The notes beneath the pieces were generated by a model. It was not told the origin of the DNA, did not search any database, and saw only the letters and a program-made list of their open reading frames with translations. From positions 1 through 45,368 of the forward strand of contig MGKT01000005.1 of the NCBI GenBank assembly GCA_001794755.1: 45,368 bases of DNA. The letters run 5' to 3'. This document shows, in pieces, positions 27,611 through 36,966 of the stretch. The DNA is from Candidatus Yanofskybacteria bacterium RIFCSPLOWO2_02_FULL_44_18. Its GTDB lineage: Bacteria > Patescibacteriota > Minisyncoccia > 2-02-FULL-40-12 > GWA2-44-9. Positions within the stretch are counted from its first letter, which is position 1. Each line of letters begins with the position of its first letter. Both the position numbers and the translations under genes were made by a program.

Positions 27611-28261
27611 TTATGCGGCTAATTGTTCAACTTCGGCCAGTGTTCCTTTGACGCCCTCGACGGCAGCTTCATTCGCGTTTCGGTAAGAAGCTTTTTCGTC
27701 TCGGTAGCTTAACCATACGCCGACTATCACCCACGGCATGACATCAAGCAAGGGAATGAGGTTGGCGACCGCGGCGGCGGCGAATTTCGACAGGGGCGAT
27801 TTTTTTAATGCCGCGTATGATTTTACGGCCATTTTTCTTACCGGTTTAAACTTTCTGACGAGGCGGGCCGCCTGGCCGCCGCGACGTTCGATGAGGGCCA
27901 TATTTTTCGGCAATTCTTGAAGCCAAGCACTCGCTTTTTCCGCAAACTCATCGGCCCTTTTTTGTTTGGTATTCGTGAACCAAAATATCAAGAACATCAG
28001 CGTCGACAGTGCAAATGATACCAACATTGCAACCGGAATTCCAAAACCAGTAAAAGTGGTGAGATCGATTAGCTCGATTACGACTGCCAATCCGTACAGA
28101 ACAGAATATTTAAAAAAAGACGGTTTTTTGTATTCCATGCCTTCTTCGTACAAGCTTTGGCTCTGCTGGTACATGTTTTCCATTTCCCTCTCTGTCTCCA
28201 TAGCGTTTGAAATTTCAATTTGCTTAGCTAGTATAAGTTTTAAATGGTTTTTTTCGTCCAT
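27611..28261 (-). CDS. membrane protein, T4SS-like operon member
   Basis: 216-aa ORF with several TM segments, lying between the beta-propeller and VirB4-like genes on the same strand. Confidence 0.7.
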   Translation of the reverse strand: MDEKNHLKLILAKQIEISNAMETEREMENMYQQSQSLYEEGMEYKKPSFFKYSVLYGLAVVIELIDLTTFTGFGIPVAMLVSFALSTLMFLIFWFTNTKQKRADEFAEKASAWLQELPKNMALIERRGGQAARLVRKFKPVRKMAVKSYAALKKSPLSKFAAAAVANLIPLLDVMPWVIVGVWLSYRDEKASYRNANEAAVEGVKGTLAEVEQLAA

Positions 28262-28265
28262 GTTT

Positions 28266-30017
28266 TTATTTAATATTGGTTTGGGCCCACTCTTTCTTGG
28301 CTTGCTCGATTTCCAATATCTGTTTAGGATCGGATGTTATGATTTGGTCTTCGGCAAATGAAGCCACCACTCGGATTCCAACGTGAGATTGGCCCAGGAA
28401 AAATAACCCGTATCCGACCCGGGCTTCCAAGAGATATAATTTCTCGGCGTCGGTCAGATTGAATGTTTTTTGGAGTAAATCTATGGATGCCGGGGATTGT
28501 TTCATCAATATCTGAATCGAAGAGTTGTTAATTATTGACTTTCCCAAGTCTGTCGCCAAAAATTCGGATATATCCTGGGAAATAGTGGTAAGTCCGGCGT
28601 AATATTTTCGAGCCCTCTTGGCAATGTTAAACAGAAATTGGGCGCCGATTTCGTATTTCATCAGAAGCCAGGCTTCATCGACGACAATTAGCCTTTTTTT
28701 CAGTTCACGCCGCATCGTGGTCCAGATATAGTTAAGAATCGAATACATGGCGATTGGCCGCAGCTCCTCTTCCATATCGCGGATGCTAAAGACGATTAAT
28801 TGATTATCCAAAGAAACATTCGTCGGCTGGTTGAGAAAGCCGCTGAATGTGCCATCGGTATAGCGTTTTAATCTCAACACCAGCGATTCAGCCCCGGTCA
28901 TGCCTTCCAATATACTCTGAAGGTCAGAAAGTACCGGCGGCTCTTGTTTTGTGAAATCACCGGCGGCGCTGATGTCTTTAATAGCGTATGTTTGATGGAT
29001 GGCCTCATCGAGAATGGAATTTTCTTCCGGTGTAAGCTGGCCGAACATCAATCGGAATAAGCCCACTAAATTTAAAACGTGGGATTTGAACACGTCAGCT
29101 GGCGATTCGTCCTCGTCCGGTATCGGTAGATCGAAAGGGTTTATGTGTTGGTCGGAATTTATGGATATCTTTACATTTGCGCCGCCCACCGTTTCCGACA
29201 GGTATTTGTATTCATCCTCGGGGTCGATAATTATGGCTTGGGTGCCAAAGACAAGACTCCTTAAAACTTCCAATTTGATTGTGTAGGATTTACCAGCACC
29301 CGATTTGGCGAAAACTGTGCAATTCGCGTTCTCCAGATTGAACCTGTCAAACAGCACCAAGGAGTTGTTGTGCGTGTTTATGCCGTACAATATTCCGTCG
29401 TTGGCCGTAAGATCAAAGGAAACGAAAGGGAAAATAGACGATAACGGCTCCGTATTTAATTGAGTAAACACATTCAACCGGTCTTTGGCTAACGGCAGGG
29501 TGCTCATATATCCTTCAGACATTCTGAAGACCGATGATTTGGGATACACAAGCTGATATTCGAACATGCCCTTTAATTTGCTCTCCGTTTCATCCAAATC
29601 TTTTAGAGAATCCTCATATATCGTTATATACACACCGACGTCAAAAAGTTTGTCCGTCCCCTGCTGTAATCTGTCGCGTAAGTTTTCTATGTCGCCGACA
29701 GCTGTTTCCAGAATGGGGTCGCGGACTTTTCCGGCCGAGGCTTCTTCCATCATTTGCGATTCGAGTTTGGCGAGGTGGTCCCGGAGCTGTTTCAGGGCCT
29801 GGGCCGTGTTTTTCGGGTTGACGTAAATGGCTATATCTAAAACCCGATCCAGATTTATTATCGGCGAAAACCAGCTCGTGTTTAAATACCGAGGGTAAGT
29901 CGAAAGGAATATCGTGCGGGCGTATTTGCTTCCGACCTGAATGTAATTTGGTGTTACGTTGATTGCCGGAGGGGCGAATAAGTCGTCGAATTGTTTGTTT
30001 TGATCAAGTATCGGCAT
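28266..30017 (-). CDS. VirB4/TraC-type conjugation ATPase (ATPase domain half)
   Basis: FAKSGAGKSYTIKLEVLRS Walker A, IIIDPEDEYKYL, KKRLIVVDEAWLLMKYE Walker B, ATDLGKSIINNSSIQILMKQS. Confidence 0.9.
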   Translation of the reverse strand: MPILDQNKQFDDLFAPPAINVTPNYIQVGSKYARTIFLSTYPRYLNTSWFSPIINLDRVLDIAIYVNPKNTAQALKQLRDHLAKLESQMMEEASAGKVRDPILETAVGDIENLRDRLQQGTDKLFDVGVYITIYEDSLKDLDETESKLKGMFEYQLVYPKSSVFRMSEGYMSTLPLAKDRLNVFTQLNTEPLSSIFPFVSFDLTANDGILYGINTHNNSLVLFDRFNLENANCTVFAKSGAGKSYTIKLEVLRSLVFGTQAIIIDPEDEYKYLSETVGGANVKISINSDQHINPFDLPIPDEDESPADVFKSHVLNLVGLFRLMFGQLTPEENSILDEAIHQTYAIKDISAAGDFTKQEPPVLSDLQSILEGMTGAESLVLRLKRYTDGTFSGFLNQPTNVSLDNQLIVFSIRDMEEELRPIAMYSILNYIWTTMRRELKKRLIVVDEAWLLMKYEIGAQFLFNIAKRARKYYAGLTTISQDISEFLATDLGKSIINNSSIQILMKQSPASIDLLQKTFNLTDAEKLYLLEARVGYGLFFLGQSHVGIRVVASFAEDQIITSDPKQILEIEQAKKEWAQTNIK

Positions 30018-30639
30018 TTGCGCTTAATTTAGACCCGGGATTGTACAGTCCATAGAAAACATTCATCAGTTCCTGGCCCCGAAGCGTCTTTATTTTCACT
30101 CCCAGCCCGGCCAGGCCTCCGAAAACAAGCTCCGTCCTTTGGGCCATTTGATTGCGGTATGTTTGGAGATGGGCTTCGTCAATCTGAATCGCCTTGCCCT
30201 GTCCGCCGAAAACGTTTTTTATGGTGGCCAAAAACCCCTTGCCTGTCGGCTTTTCGAAAACATAAAAAGGAATTACAACATAAAACTTTTTTGACATAAT
30301 ATTGGCCAAGGTAGATATTTCTTTTACAAACTTTCCATACTCGGCGGCCTGTATTTTTAATAACTCATTGGTGGCCTCATTCCCGGCCGCCTCAACTATT
30401 TTAATATAGTCATTGATGTCATATTTTCGAGAGCTGACGACGATTTGAATCGGAAAATCAATCGAATTTAAAAAACTCTGGAATCCTTGGGTGATTGCCG
30501 CCTGCTCGTCATTGGACCGCAGTTCAAAGTTGATGGCCGCGACTTCAACCACGCTTCTCAATGATCCGTCTTTGAGTATGATTATCTCATCATTGATGCC
30601 GCTGATGTCTATGAATTGTTTGGTTGAAACGTCGGCCAT
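30004..30639 (-). CDS. TraC/VirB4 N-terminal-domain-like protein
   Basis: IILKDGSLRSVVEVAAINFELRSNDEQAAITQGFQSFLNSIDFPIQIVVSSRKYDI resembles a VirB4/TraC N-terminal domain; overlaps the ATPase ORF by 14 nt. Confidence 0.8.
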   Translation of the reverse strand: MADVSTKQFIDISGINDEIIILKDGSLRSVVEVAAINFELRSNDEQAAITQGFQSFLNSIDFPIQIVVSSRKYDINDYIKIVEAAGNEATNELLKIQAAEYGKFVKEISTLANIMSKKFYVVIPFYVFEKPTGKGFLATIKNVFGGQGKAIQIDEAHLQTYRNQMAQRTELVFGGLAGLGVKIKTLRGQELMNVFYGLYNPGSKLSANADT

Positions 30640-30935
30640 TATATTATTTTATCATTATCTTTCCGGAACATATATTTCTTGGTGCGGAGGGAATAATTTA
30701 TGAAATATACGATGTAGTTAAGAAGGGGTTCGTCGTCTATTTTTAGAAAAGCCAGAGCTAGAGCGATGGTGGAAATCGGTATGGCAAGCACCCAAAACCA
30801 GATTCCGCCTTTGAGCGTCAAAAATAGAAGGTAATCAATGCCGGCGCCGGAGGCAATCCATATGAATTGTTTCAAAGTAAACGGCCCGACCAATTTCACC
30901 TCCGTCTCGATAAATTGTGGTATTTGAAATCTCAT
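30639..30935 (-). CDS. PrgI-family protein
   Basis: FQIPQFIETEVKLVGPFTLKQFIWIASGAGIDYLLF with two TM segments, typical PrgI/VirB3-like. Confidence 0.87.
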   Translation of the reverse strand: MRFQIPQFIETEVKLVGPFTLKQFIWIASGAGIDYLLFLTLKGGIWFWVLAIPISTIALALAFLKIDDEPLLNYIVYFINYSLRTKKYMFRKDNDKII

Positions 30936-33478
30936 GAGTTGTCTCGATCCTCACCTTTGGGTGGAGCCGATTTTCCTGTTTGTTGCCTGTATCTCCTTAC
31001 CGCTTCAGTTATTACATCTTTGGCACTCATTCTCGGATTTTCTTTCAAAATTTGAGGCTCAAGATCTGCGGCTTTGAGTTTATCATCTCCCGACAGACCG
31101 GTGTAAAGATTATCATAAAACTGTCTCTGCCCCTCTTGGTATTGTCTCTGTGACTCCTGATAGCGCATTCTTCCTTCTTCCATTTCATTTTCTATTCTTT
31201 TTTCGCGCTCACTGGGTAATTCATCGTTGTCAGAGTAGGTATCGGATTCGCCTGGTCCTTTTGTATTTTCCGCAGATGAATCTAGTGGGTTACTTAATGT
31301 GGGTGGTTGATTTTGGAACGGCGCAAATCCGGCCTGTCTTTTTGGTTTGGGTTCGTCGGCCGTCAGTGTCGTGTCTTCATCTATCTCGATTTTTCCAACC
31401 TGTGGCCCGGGGTTTCTCAAATTTATTGTATTTTGTTCACTGACACCTGAGGTAACATTACTGGTAGGCGTGCCTGGTGAGAACCCTCTTATCGGATTGC
31501 CACCCGTCCCCCTGCCGCGGCCGCCCTGGGGCTGATTTTGATGTCCTTGACTCGGTTCTGATCGTTGGAAGTCCTTACGGGGTGCCTGTTCATTAAGAAT
31601 TCTAAGCTTTTCGTCCGCACCTTGCTCATTCAAGATTTGCTCCAGACGATTTCTCATATTAGCGCGAACCTTTGGTGATACTTTAGTGTCATAGAGTTTA
31701 TCTTTAAGGGAGGTTTTGAATGATGGCGATGCCCAAACATCGTCGGGCATGGCGGCAATATTTTTTGGCTCTGTGTTCAGCGATTTCCTAACAGCTTGTT
31801 CTTCAGTAGTGGGCTTTTCAAGTATTCCAAGACCTCCGCGCACTTTATTGACATCGGCGGCTCGAACTTTGCCAACATCATCCAAGAATTTTCTTGTTTC
31901 CGGAGAATCCTTCCCGCCCAACACATCGACAGCTTGTTCGATGTCGGTAATATTAAATTTACCCGCCTGTTTTGATTCAGAAGCCATATGCGATAAAACA
32001 TCTCTTCTGGCGGAAAGAGGAAGGCTTTTGTTAAATGCGACTTTCTTCAAGTCCTTAATTCCTGCAAATTTCGCTTCTTTGGCCGTTTTCATTAAGTCCT
32101 GGACCATGAAAGGATTCATGGCGACACTAGACAAGGTTTGGTTGAATTGATCATCACCCAAGGCACCCTTTTTAACGGCTAACTTGCGATAAGCATAACC
32201 TTCGGCCGAAGAAGCATTTGTGGATTTAACTTTTTCACGAAGCTGATTAATATCTAATTTGCCGGTATCATAGGCATCCTCGATTTTTTCAAAGGCTTGA
32301 CCAGCATTTTTAACGAATTCTTTATCAGATCCTTTCACGCCAAATCTCTGTTTCCAAGTCGCCTCTCTCCTCTCCTGTTCCGCTTGGCCGCCATAGAGCA
32401 AGTTCATGCGCCCGGGCAAACCGGTTTTCTTTATTTCTTCTCCCTTAGCCCCCAAAGCTTTAATTGCGGCATCAACCTGATTTATGCCCCATATCGATTG
32501 CTTGCCCCAGGCCACGGTTTTACCGATTCCGGCCTTGGAAAACATGGAGAAATTCATCGCGCCCCTAGTCCCAAATATTAATGTTGCGCAGACAATGCCG
32601 TATCTAACAATGTCTTGAAATGGAATTGAAATGTTGCCCAACGTCGAAGGCGGTTGGGCAGCGAATTCCTTGGCGATTTTTGGCCAAACTTCAGCCTGTT
32701 TGGTCAAAACAAGTAGGGCAAAGTACATAATCAGTAAAAAATAAGGCAAGAATAGATTCCAGCCAATGAAAAAATCCCACCATTTTGTAAACCATTTTTT
32801 ACTAAATGGGAGCAGATATGCAAGCCAGGCGACCGGAGAGACGATTAAAAGAGCCCATAGAATCGGAATTCTAAGAAAAGTAAAAACGACGGCTGTAAAT
32901 ATACTTCCGGCGTAAACGAACAGAAAAATCACCATTGCCGCCAAGCCGACGATGGAATTTGAAAGTTGGGTGCTAAAAGCGCTTCCAGACATACCGCCCT
33001 GATTAAAGGTTGTTTGGAATAATGAAGCCGGATTCCAGGCTTGGCCCAGACGAACCGATATGTCGCCAATCGCGGTCAAAAAAACATTGCTTATGATCTG
33101 ACTGAAATCGATAATTAAAACGCCAATTACAAAACTGAAATTAATCAGAACAGCGCTTATGATAAATCTGGTTATGAAGTCTCTTGAAAGACTGTATGGC
33201 CCTACTTGTTTAAAGATATCAAATATGGTCGCGAAAGCAGCAACTACCAGGACAATAATAAAAAACATATTACTGATATCACGAAATATTGTCCAGGATT
33301 CCCTGATTATGGCAATGTCGGAATTGTTGGTTGGATAAACGGGGACGTGAACCAGATAATTTAGCAGATTCGCAAGCCAGGAAATAGCGGTGCCAATGGC
33401 CGTGCCGAAAATAAAAAGCATTGACCCAACAAGTTGGGCGATACCGCTCATGGCAATTCCTGTAATCCAGCTGAACAT
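30932..33478 (-). CDS. VirB6/TrbL-like polytopic membrane protein with long soluble tail
   Basis: Several N-terminal TM segments followed by an extended tail rich in Q/G/P and charged repeats (RYQESQRQYQEGQRQFYDN). Confidence 0.8.
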   Translation of the reverse strand: MFSWITGIAMSGIAQLVGSMLFIFGTAIGTAISWLANLLNYLVHVPVYPTNNSDIAIIRESWTIFRDISNMFFIIVLVVAAFATIFDIFKQVGPYSLSRDFITRFIISAVLINFSFVIGVLIIDFSQIISNVFLTAIGDISVRLGQAWNPASLFQTTFNQGGMSGSAFSTQLSNSIVGLAAMVIFLFVYAGSIFTAVVFTFLRIPILWALLIVSPVAWLAYLLPFSKKWFTKWWDFFIGWNLFLPYFLLIMYFALLVLTKQAEVWPKIAKEFAAQPPSTLGNISIPFQDIVRYGIVCATLIFGTRGAMNFSMFSKAGIGKTVAWGKQSIWGINQVDAAIKALGAKGEEIKKTGLPGRMNLLYGGQAEQERREATWKQRFGVKGSDKEFVKNAGQAFEKIEDAYDTGKLDINQLREKVKSTNASSAEGYAYRKLAVKKGALGDDQFNQTLSSVAMNPFMVQDLMKTAKEAKFAGIKDLKKVAFNKSLPLSARRDVLSHMASESKQAGKFNITDIEQAVDVLGGKDSPETRKFLDDVGKVRAADVNKVRGGLGILEKPTTEEQAVRKSLNTEPKNIAAMPDDVWASPSFKTSLKDKLYDTKVSPKVRANMRNRLEQILNEQGADEKLRILNEQAPRKDFQRSEPSQGHQNQPQGGRGRGTGGNPIRGFSPGTPTSNVTSGVSEQNTINLRNPGPQVGKIEIDEDTTLTADEPKPKRQAGFAPFQNQPPTLSNPLDSSAENTKGPGESDTYSDNDELPSEREKRIENEMEEGRMRYQESQRQYQEGQRQFYDNLYTGLSGDDKLKAADLEPQILKENPRMSAKDVITEAVRRYRQQTGKSAPPKGEDRDNS

Positions 33479-34806
33479 TATTGAGATTGCCTGATGACGT
33501 CTCCGTCACCAGGAGTATTGTCTGATCCGCCCAATCCTCCATCGCACTGGGCGATGCAGGCCCGGAAGGCGTCAGCGCTATCAATTAAATTACTGCAACC
33601 TAGTATGCATTGGTCGCGATTATCTCCTGAACCGATTCCTCCGCTGTCTTCCGACGGGAAACTACTGGGATCGGGGAGATCAGGCAGATTGCCGCTGTAA
33701 AACTCATGGCTTTCCGTCGAATCTCCCAAATCGGAAAGTCGACGCAATAAAAGGTTGGTTCCGACCTCAATTATACTTCCGAGTTGTGTCGCGCTTGATA
33801 TCCAGTTGAACTCGGATTGCAAAGCGGCGCTGACGTTCGCCTCGATAATGCTGCCTGGAGTTTTAATGTCTTTGTAGGCTATGCATCTTCCGTTAACTCC
33901 TTTTGATATACATGATTCGGTTGCGTTATTACCCCTTTTTGACGTGAAACCCTTGCCGGAAACGGCCTCATTTATATCAGCGCTCAACTCCGCCGATTTT
34001 TGCGCTTCCAATTCATCAAGTGATTGGAATAATACGCCGTAATAATTGTTCTGTGGTTCCAACAATCTATTAAACGCTTCCCAGCCGCCGTTTTCGCCGA
34101 AATTCTTTTGGTAGTCCTCATAGCTGAAGTTGTTAGGCATGGTGCAGTTTGTTTTTCCCGATAGAGAATCCAAGCTTCCGTATCTGGCGTTATTGCTCGG
34201 TACCGATGTTTTCTTTTTCACACCGAATGTTTTTTTAACTTCCTTATCAATGTAATTGCAAAGGTTAGAGTTGCTTAACTGGGCCCTAAAAAAGTCTTCA
34301 CCGCGATACAAAGCGTTTGCCTGAAATGTGCGCCAATTTTTCACGTATGTGGGTCCGCCGTCACGGCCAGCCGTGCGGGCCAGATTAAGGATACCCGAAA
34401 CAGCGGCATTCAATACTTCTCTTGCAACACACCTTGCAATCACATCTCTAACGGCTTCCTTGTCTTTTGAGTTTTTGAGAATGCTTCTGACTTCTTCTTG
34501 CGTCTGCTTGTCTGATACCGGTACGGCCCCGATGCCAACTAATCCGCCGAGTTTGTCGGTAATGGGTTTAGAAGCCAACACGGGTTTTTTAAATAAACCT
34601 ATAACACCGTTTTTAATAAAATTTATACCTTTCGTTTCGAGCCAATTTACCCCACCATCTACATATGACTGAAATTTGGCCGAGGCGACGCCGCCAGCAA
34701 CGCATGAAGAGCCGCCGATAAGATAATTGGCCACGGCAGCCGAAGATTCAACCGGCAAGGATATTCCCAGCAATGAGATGATTAATATAATACTTGTAAA
34801 TTTCAC
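33478..34806 (-). CDS. secreted cysteine-containing protein of the T4SS-like operon
   Basis: Signal peptide (MKFTSIILIISLLGISLPVESSAA), multiple Cys, C-terminal CILGC-x12-CIAQC. Confidence 0.75.
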   Translation of the reverse strand: MKFTSIILIISLLGISLPVESSAAVANYLIGGSSCVAGGVASAKFQSYVDGGVNWLETKGINFIKNGVIGLFKKPVLASKPITDKLGGLVGIGAVPVSDKQTQEEVRSILKNSKDKEAVRDVIARCVAREVLNAAVSGILNLARTAGRDGGPTYVKNWRTFQANALYRGEDFFRAQLSNSNLCNYIDKEVKKTFGVKKKTSVPSNNARYGSLDSLSGKTNCTMPNNFSYEDYQKNFGENGGWEAFNRLLEPQNNYYGVLFQSLDELEAQKSAELSADINEAVSGKGFTSKRGNNATESCISKGVNGRCIAYKDIKTPGSIIEANVSAALQSEFNWISSATQLGSIIEVGTNLLLRRLSDLGDSTESHEFYSGNLPDLPDPSSFPSEDSGGIGSGDNRDQCILGCSNLIDSADAFRACIAQCDGGLGGSDNTPGDGDVIRQSQ

Positions 34807-35705
34807 TGAATTGATTGAAAATAATTTTTTACGCCCAACTCCTCTTTTTTAATTTTTTGTTCATAGGCCTCGACTAAGGAAGGAACTGATTCAGCCATGT
34901 CTATCAAAGCATTAAGGGAATTAGTGGCATTGATCGGATCAACTTGCCCTTTTTGAAGAGAAGAATTGGAGTTTCTAAAGTTTGTGACAAAAGACGATAA
35001 AATTTCATGCTCTTTTTTCCAATTTTCCGGAACTTTTACGTCCTGAAACGAGCGCGATATGTTAAGAGCGATATTCGTATATTGGCTGAAAAAAGAAATT
35101 ACTTCGGAATTAGAAAATCCCTTTGCACCGATATTTTCCAGTTGATCTATGAGCTGATACGCTTCGCCATAATAAGCAATGAGTAGATCTTTGAATATTG
35201 GTTTTAGAGATTCGAGATATATTTGCTGGTTTTCTCTGGTTGATTGGACAGTCGGAAATTCAATAGAGGCAATTTGCCCCGCTTCGACACGGTCGATGAC
35301 GCTTGATGTGATGTCGTCCAGCGACTGGAAATAGTTTGGACTGTCTTCTTTAAGCGAGCCCTCCACAAAACCTGACAAAGTTAAATTTACGAACTGATCA
35401 GTAACGCTCCCTCCAATCGGTGTCAATCCTGATATTAAAGGGTCATACCCATTAACAACCTCATCGCCGTCTAAATAGCCATCGCCGTCCGTGTCCGCAT
35501 TATTAGGATTAGTTGTCCAATAATCTTCTTCGCTATTTGTAAGGCCATCATTATCTGGATCATTGTTCACGCCTGGAAGCTGGCTCGTCACGGGGATTCC
35601 GACATCGGCTAGAGACAAAAATCTAAACTTGCTTGATGTTTTATACAAAGCAAAAACGGCAATCACTGCCAGGAATGCCAGGAAAAGTTTAATTCTTAAC
35701 TCCAT
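34803..35705 (-). CDS. membrane-anchored protein with thrombospondin-type-3-like calcium repeats
   Basis: N-terminal TM. DPDNDGLTNSEEDYWTTNPNNADTDGDGYLDGDEVVNGYDPL. Confidence 0.8.
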   Translation of the reverse strand: MELRIKLFLAFLAVIAVFALYKTSSKFRFLSLADVGIPVTSQLPGVNNDPDNDGLTNSEEDYWTTNPNNADTDGDGYLDGDEVVNGYDPLISGLTPIGGSVTDQFVNLTLSGFVEGSLKEDSPNYFQSLDDITSSVIDRVEAGQIASIEFPTVQSTRENQQIYLESLKPIFKDLLIAYYGEAYQLIDQLENIGAKGFSNSEVISFFSQYTNIALNISRSFQDVKVPENWKKEHEILSSFVTNFRNSNSSLQKGQVDPINATNSLNALIDMAESVPSLVEAYEQKIKKEELGVKNYFQSIQ

Positions 35706-35766
35706 TTAAGTTTAGTATATCACTTTTTATCATAAAAAATGGGCAAAAATGTGTATATCTTAAATA

Positions 35767-35792
35767 AAAAAACAGCCATTTCAGCTGTTTTT
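35767..35792 (-). terminator. Rho-independent terminator
   Basis: Stem AAAAACAGC / GCTGTTTTT flanking catttcag; downstream of the minus-strand gene ending at 35816. Confidence 0.75.
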
Positions 35793-35815
35793 AAAAGAGT
35801 TGATAAGTTGTTAGT

Positions 35816-36187
35816 TTAAGGTGTCTTACTTGTGCCAATCATGTATATTATCTTGGCATAAGCGACAGGTACACAAATGAGACCGGCGTAAACAAGACAA
35901 GGTGCCTTTCCCGTTGACATTCCAAGGACGTTATTTCCTATTATTGGCTTATAATTTTCATACAATTTGACAGTAGGAAACATTACGAACGTTCCCCCTT
36001 TTGGCGGCCCAATGATTAATAATTGATTGGCACTGCACGTGCAGGGCATTTGAAATAAAATGCGGCCACCAAACGGAGTACTCAATGGATTAATAAAACT
36101 AATTACGCCGGCATTGGAGGGAATTGGAAAAAGGATTAAAAAAGAAAGAGATATTATTACAAATGCGCCCAACAATCTCTTAAGCAT
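35816..36187 (-). CDS. small secreted/membrane protein
   Basis: Signal-like MLKRLLGAFVIISLSFLILFPIPSNA, CTC motif, C-terminal hydrophobic stretch. Confidence 0.65.
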   Translation of the reverse strand: MLKRLLGAFVIISLSFLILFPIPSNAGVISFINPLSTPFGGRILFQMPCTCSANQLLIIGPPKGGTFVMFPTVKLYENYKPIIGNNVLGMSTGKAPCLVYAGLICVPVAYAKIIYMIGTSKTP

Positions 36188-36195
36188 GTTTTACA

Positions 36196-36966
36196 TTATA
36201 GCATTTGTTTTAATCTCGCCCAATCGTCAAGACCAAGATTCTCGGACCTGGCATTGGGTGATATCCCAGCCCTTTTGAAAATATCGACTATCTCTTCTTT
36301 TCTAATTTCCAATTTTTTAGTCAGGATCGAGGCTAGTTGCTTTCTTTTTTCGCCAAATCCCAAGCGCATTAAATTAAATATTTTCTTGGCGTCGTCGCTG
36401 TTAATTTTTTCCCCGGGCTTTAATCTGATGATGGCTGAATCTACTTTTGGGGACGGTTGAAAACTGCCCTTTTTTATCATGTCAATTTTTTTTGCATCGG
36501 CATACATCTGAACGGACAAGGCCAGCAAATTCATGTTTGGCGGTTTGGCCATAATTCTTTCGGCCACTTCCTTTTGAACGACTAAAACTATAATTTCCGG
36601 TTGCGGCCATTGTTCAAGCGCGAGACGAATAAAGTGAGATGTGATGTAGTATGGTATGTTAGCGACTATTTTGTACCTCTCTTCTTTTAGAAATTCCCTC
36701 GGAATAAATTTCAAAATATCACTTTCGATAATTTCAACATTGCTGTCAGAAAATCTTTCTTTCAGAAAAGGGATTAACCTAAAGTCTTTTTCTACCGCAA
36801 TAACGCGAGATGCCCTTTGGGAAAGAATATCAGTCATGCTGCCTTTTCCCGGCCCGACTTCAATAACGGTATCTTCAGGTGTGATATCGGCCGCATTAAC
36901 AATCTTGTTTAAAATTTTTACATCCGTCAGAAAATTTTGTCCCAGTGATTTTTTTGCGAATGTCAT
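36196..36966 (-). CDS. rsmA: 16S rRNA (adenine1518/1519-N6)-dimethyltransferase
   Basis: KKSLGQNFLTDVKIL, VIEVGPGKGSMTDIL, VANIPYYITSHFIR, FQPSPKVDSAIIRL. Confidence 0.95.
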   Translation of the reverse strand: MTFAKKSLGQNFLTDVKILNKIVNAADITPEDTVIEVGPGKGSMTDILSQRASRVIAVEKDFRLIPFLKERFSDSNVEIIESDILKFIPREFLKEERYKIVANIPYYITSHFIRLALEQWPQPEIIVLVVQKEVAERIMAKPPNMNLLALSVQMYADAKKIDMIKKGSFQPSPKVDSAIIRLKPGEKINSDDAKKIFNLMRLGFGEKRKQLASILTKKLEIRKEEIVDIFKRAGISPNARSENLGLDDWARLKQML

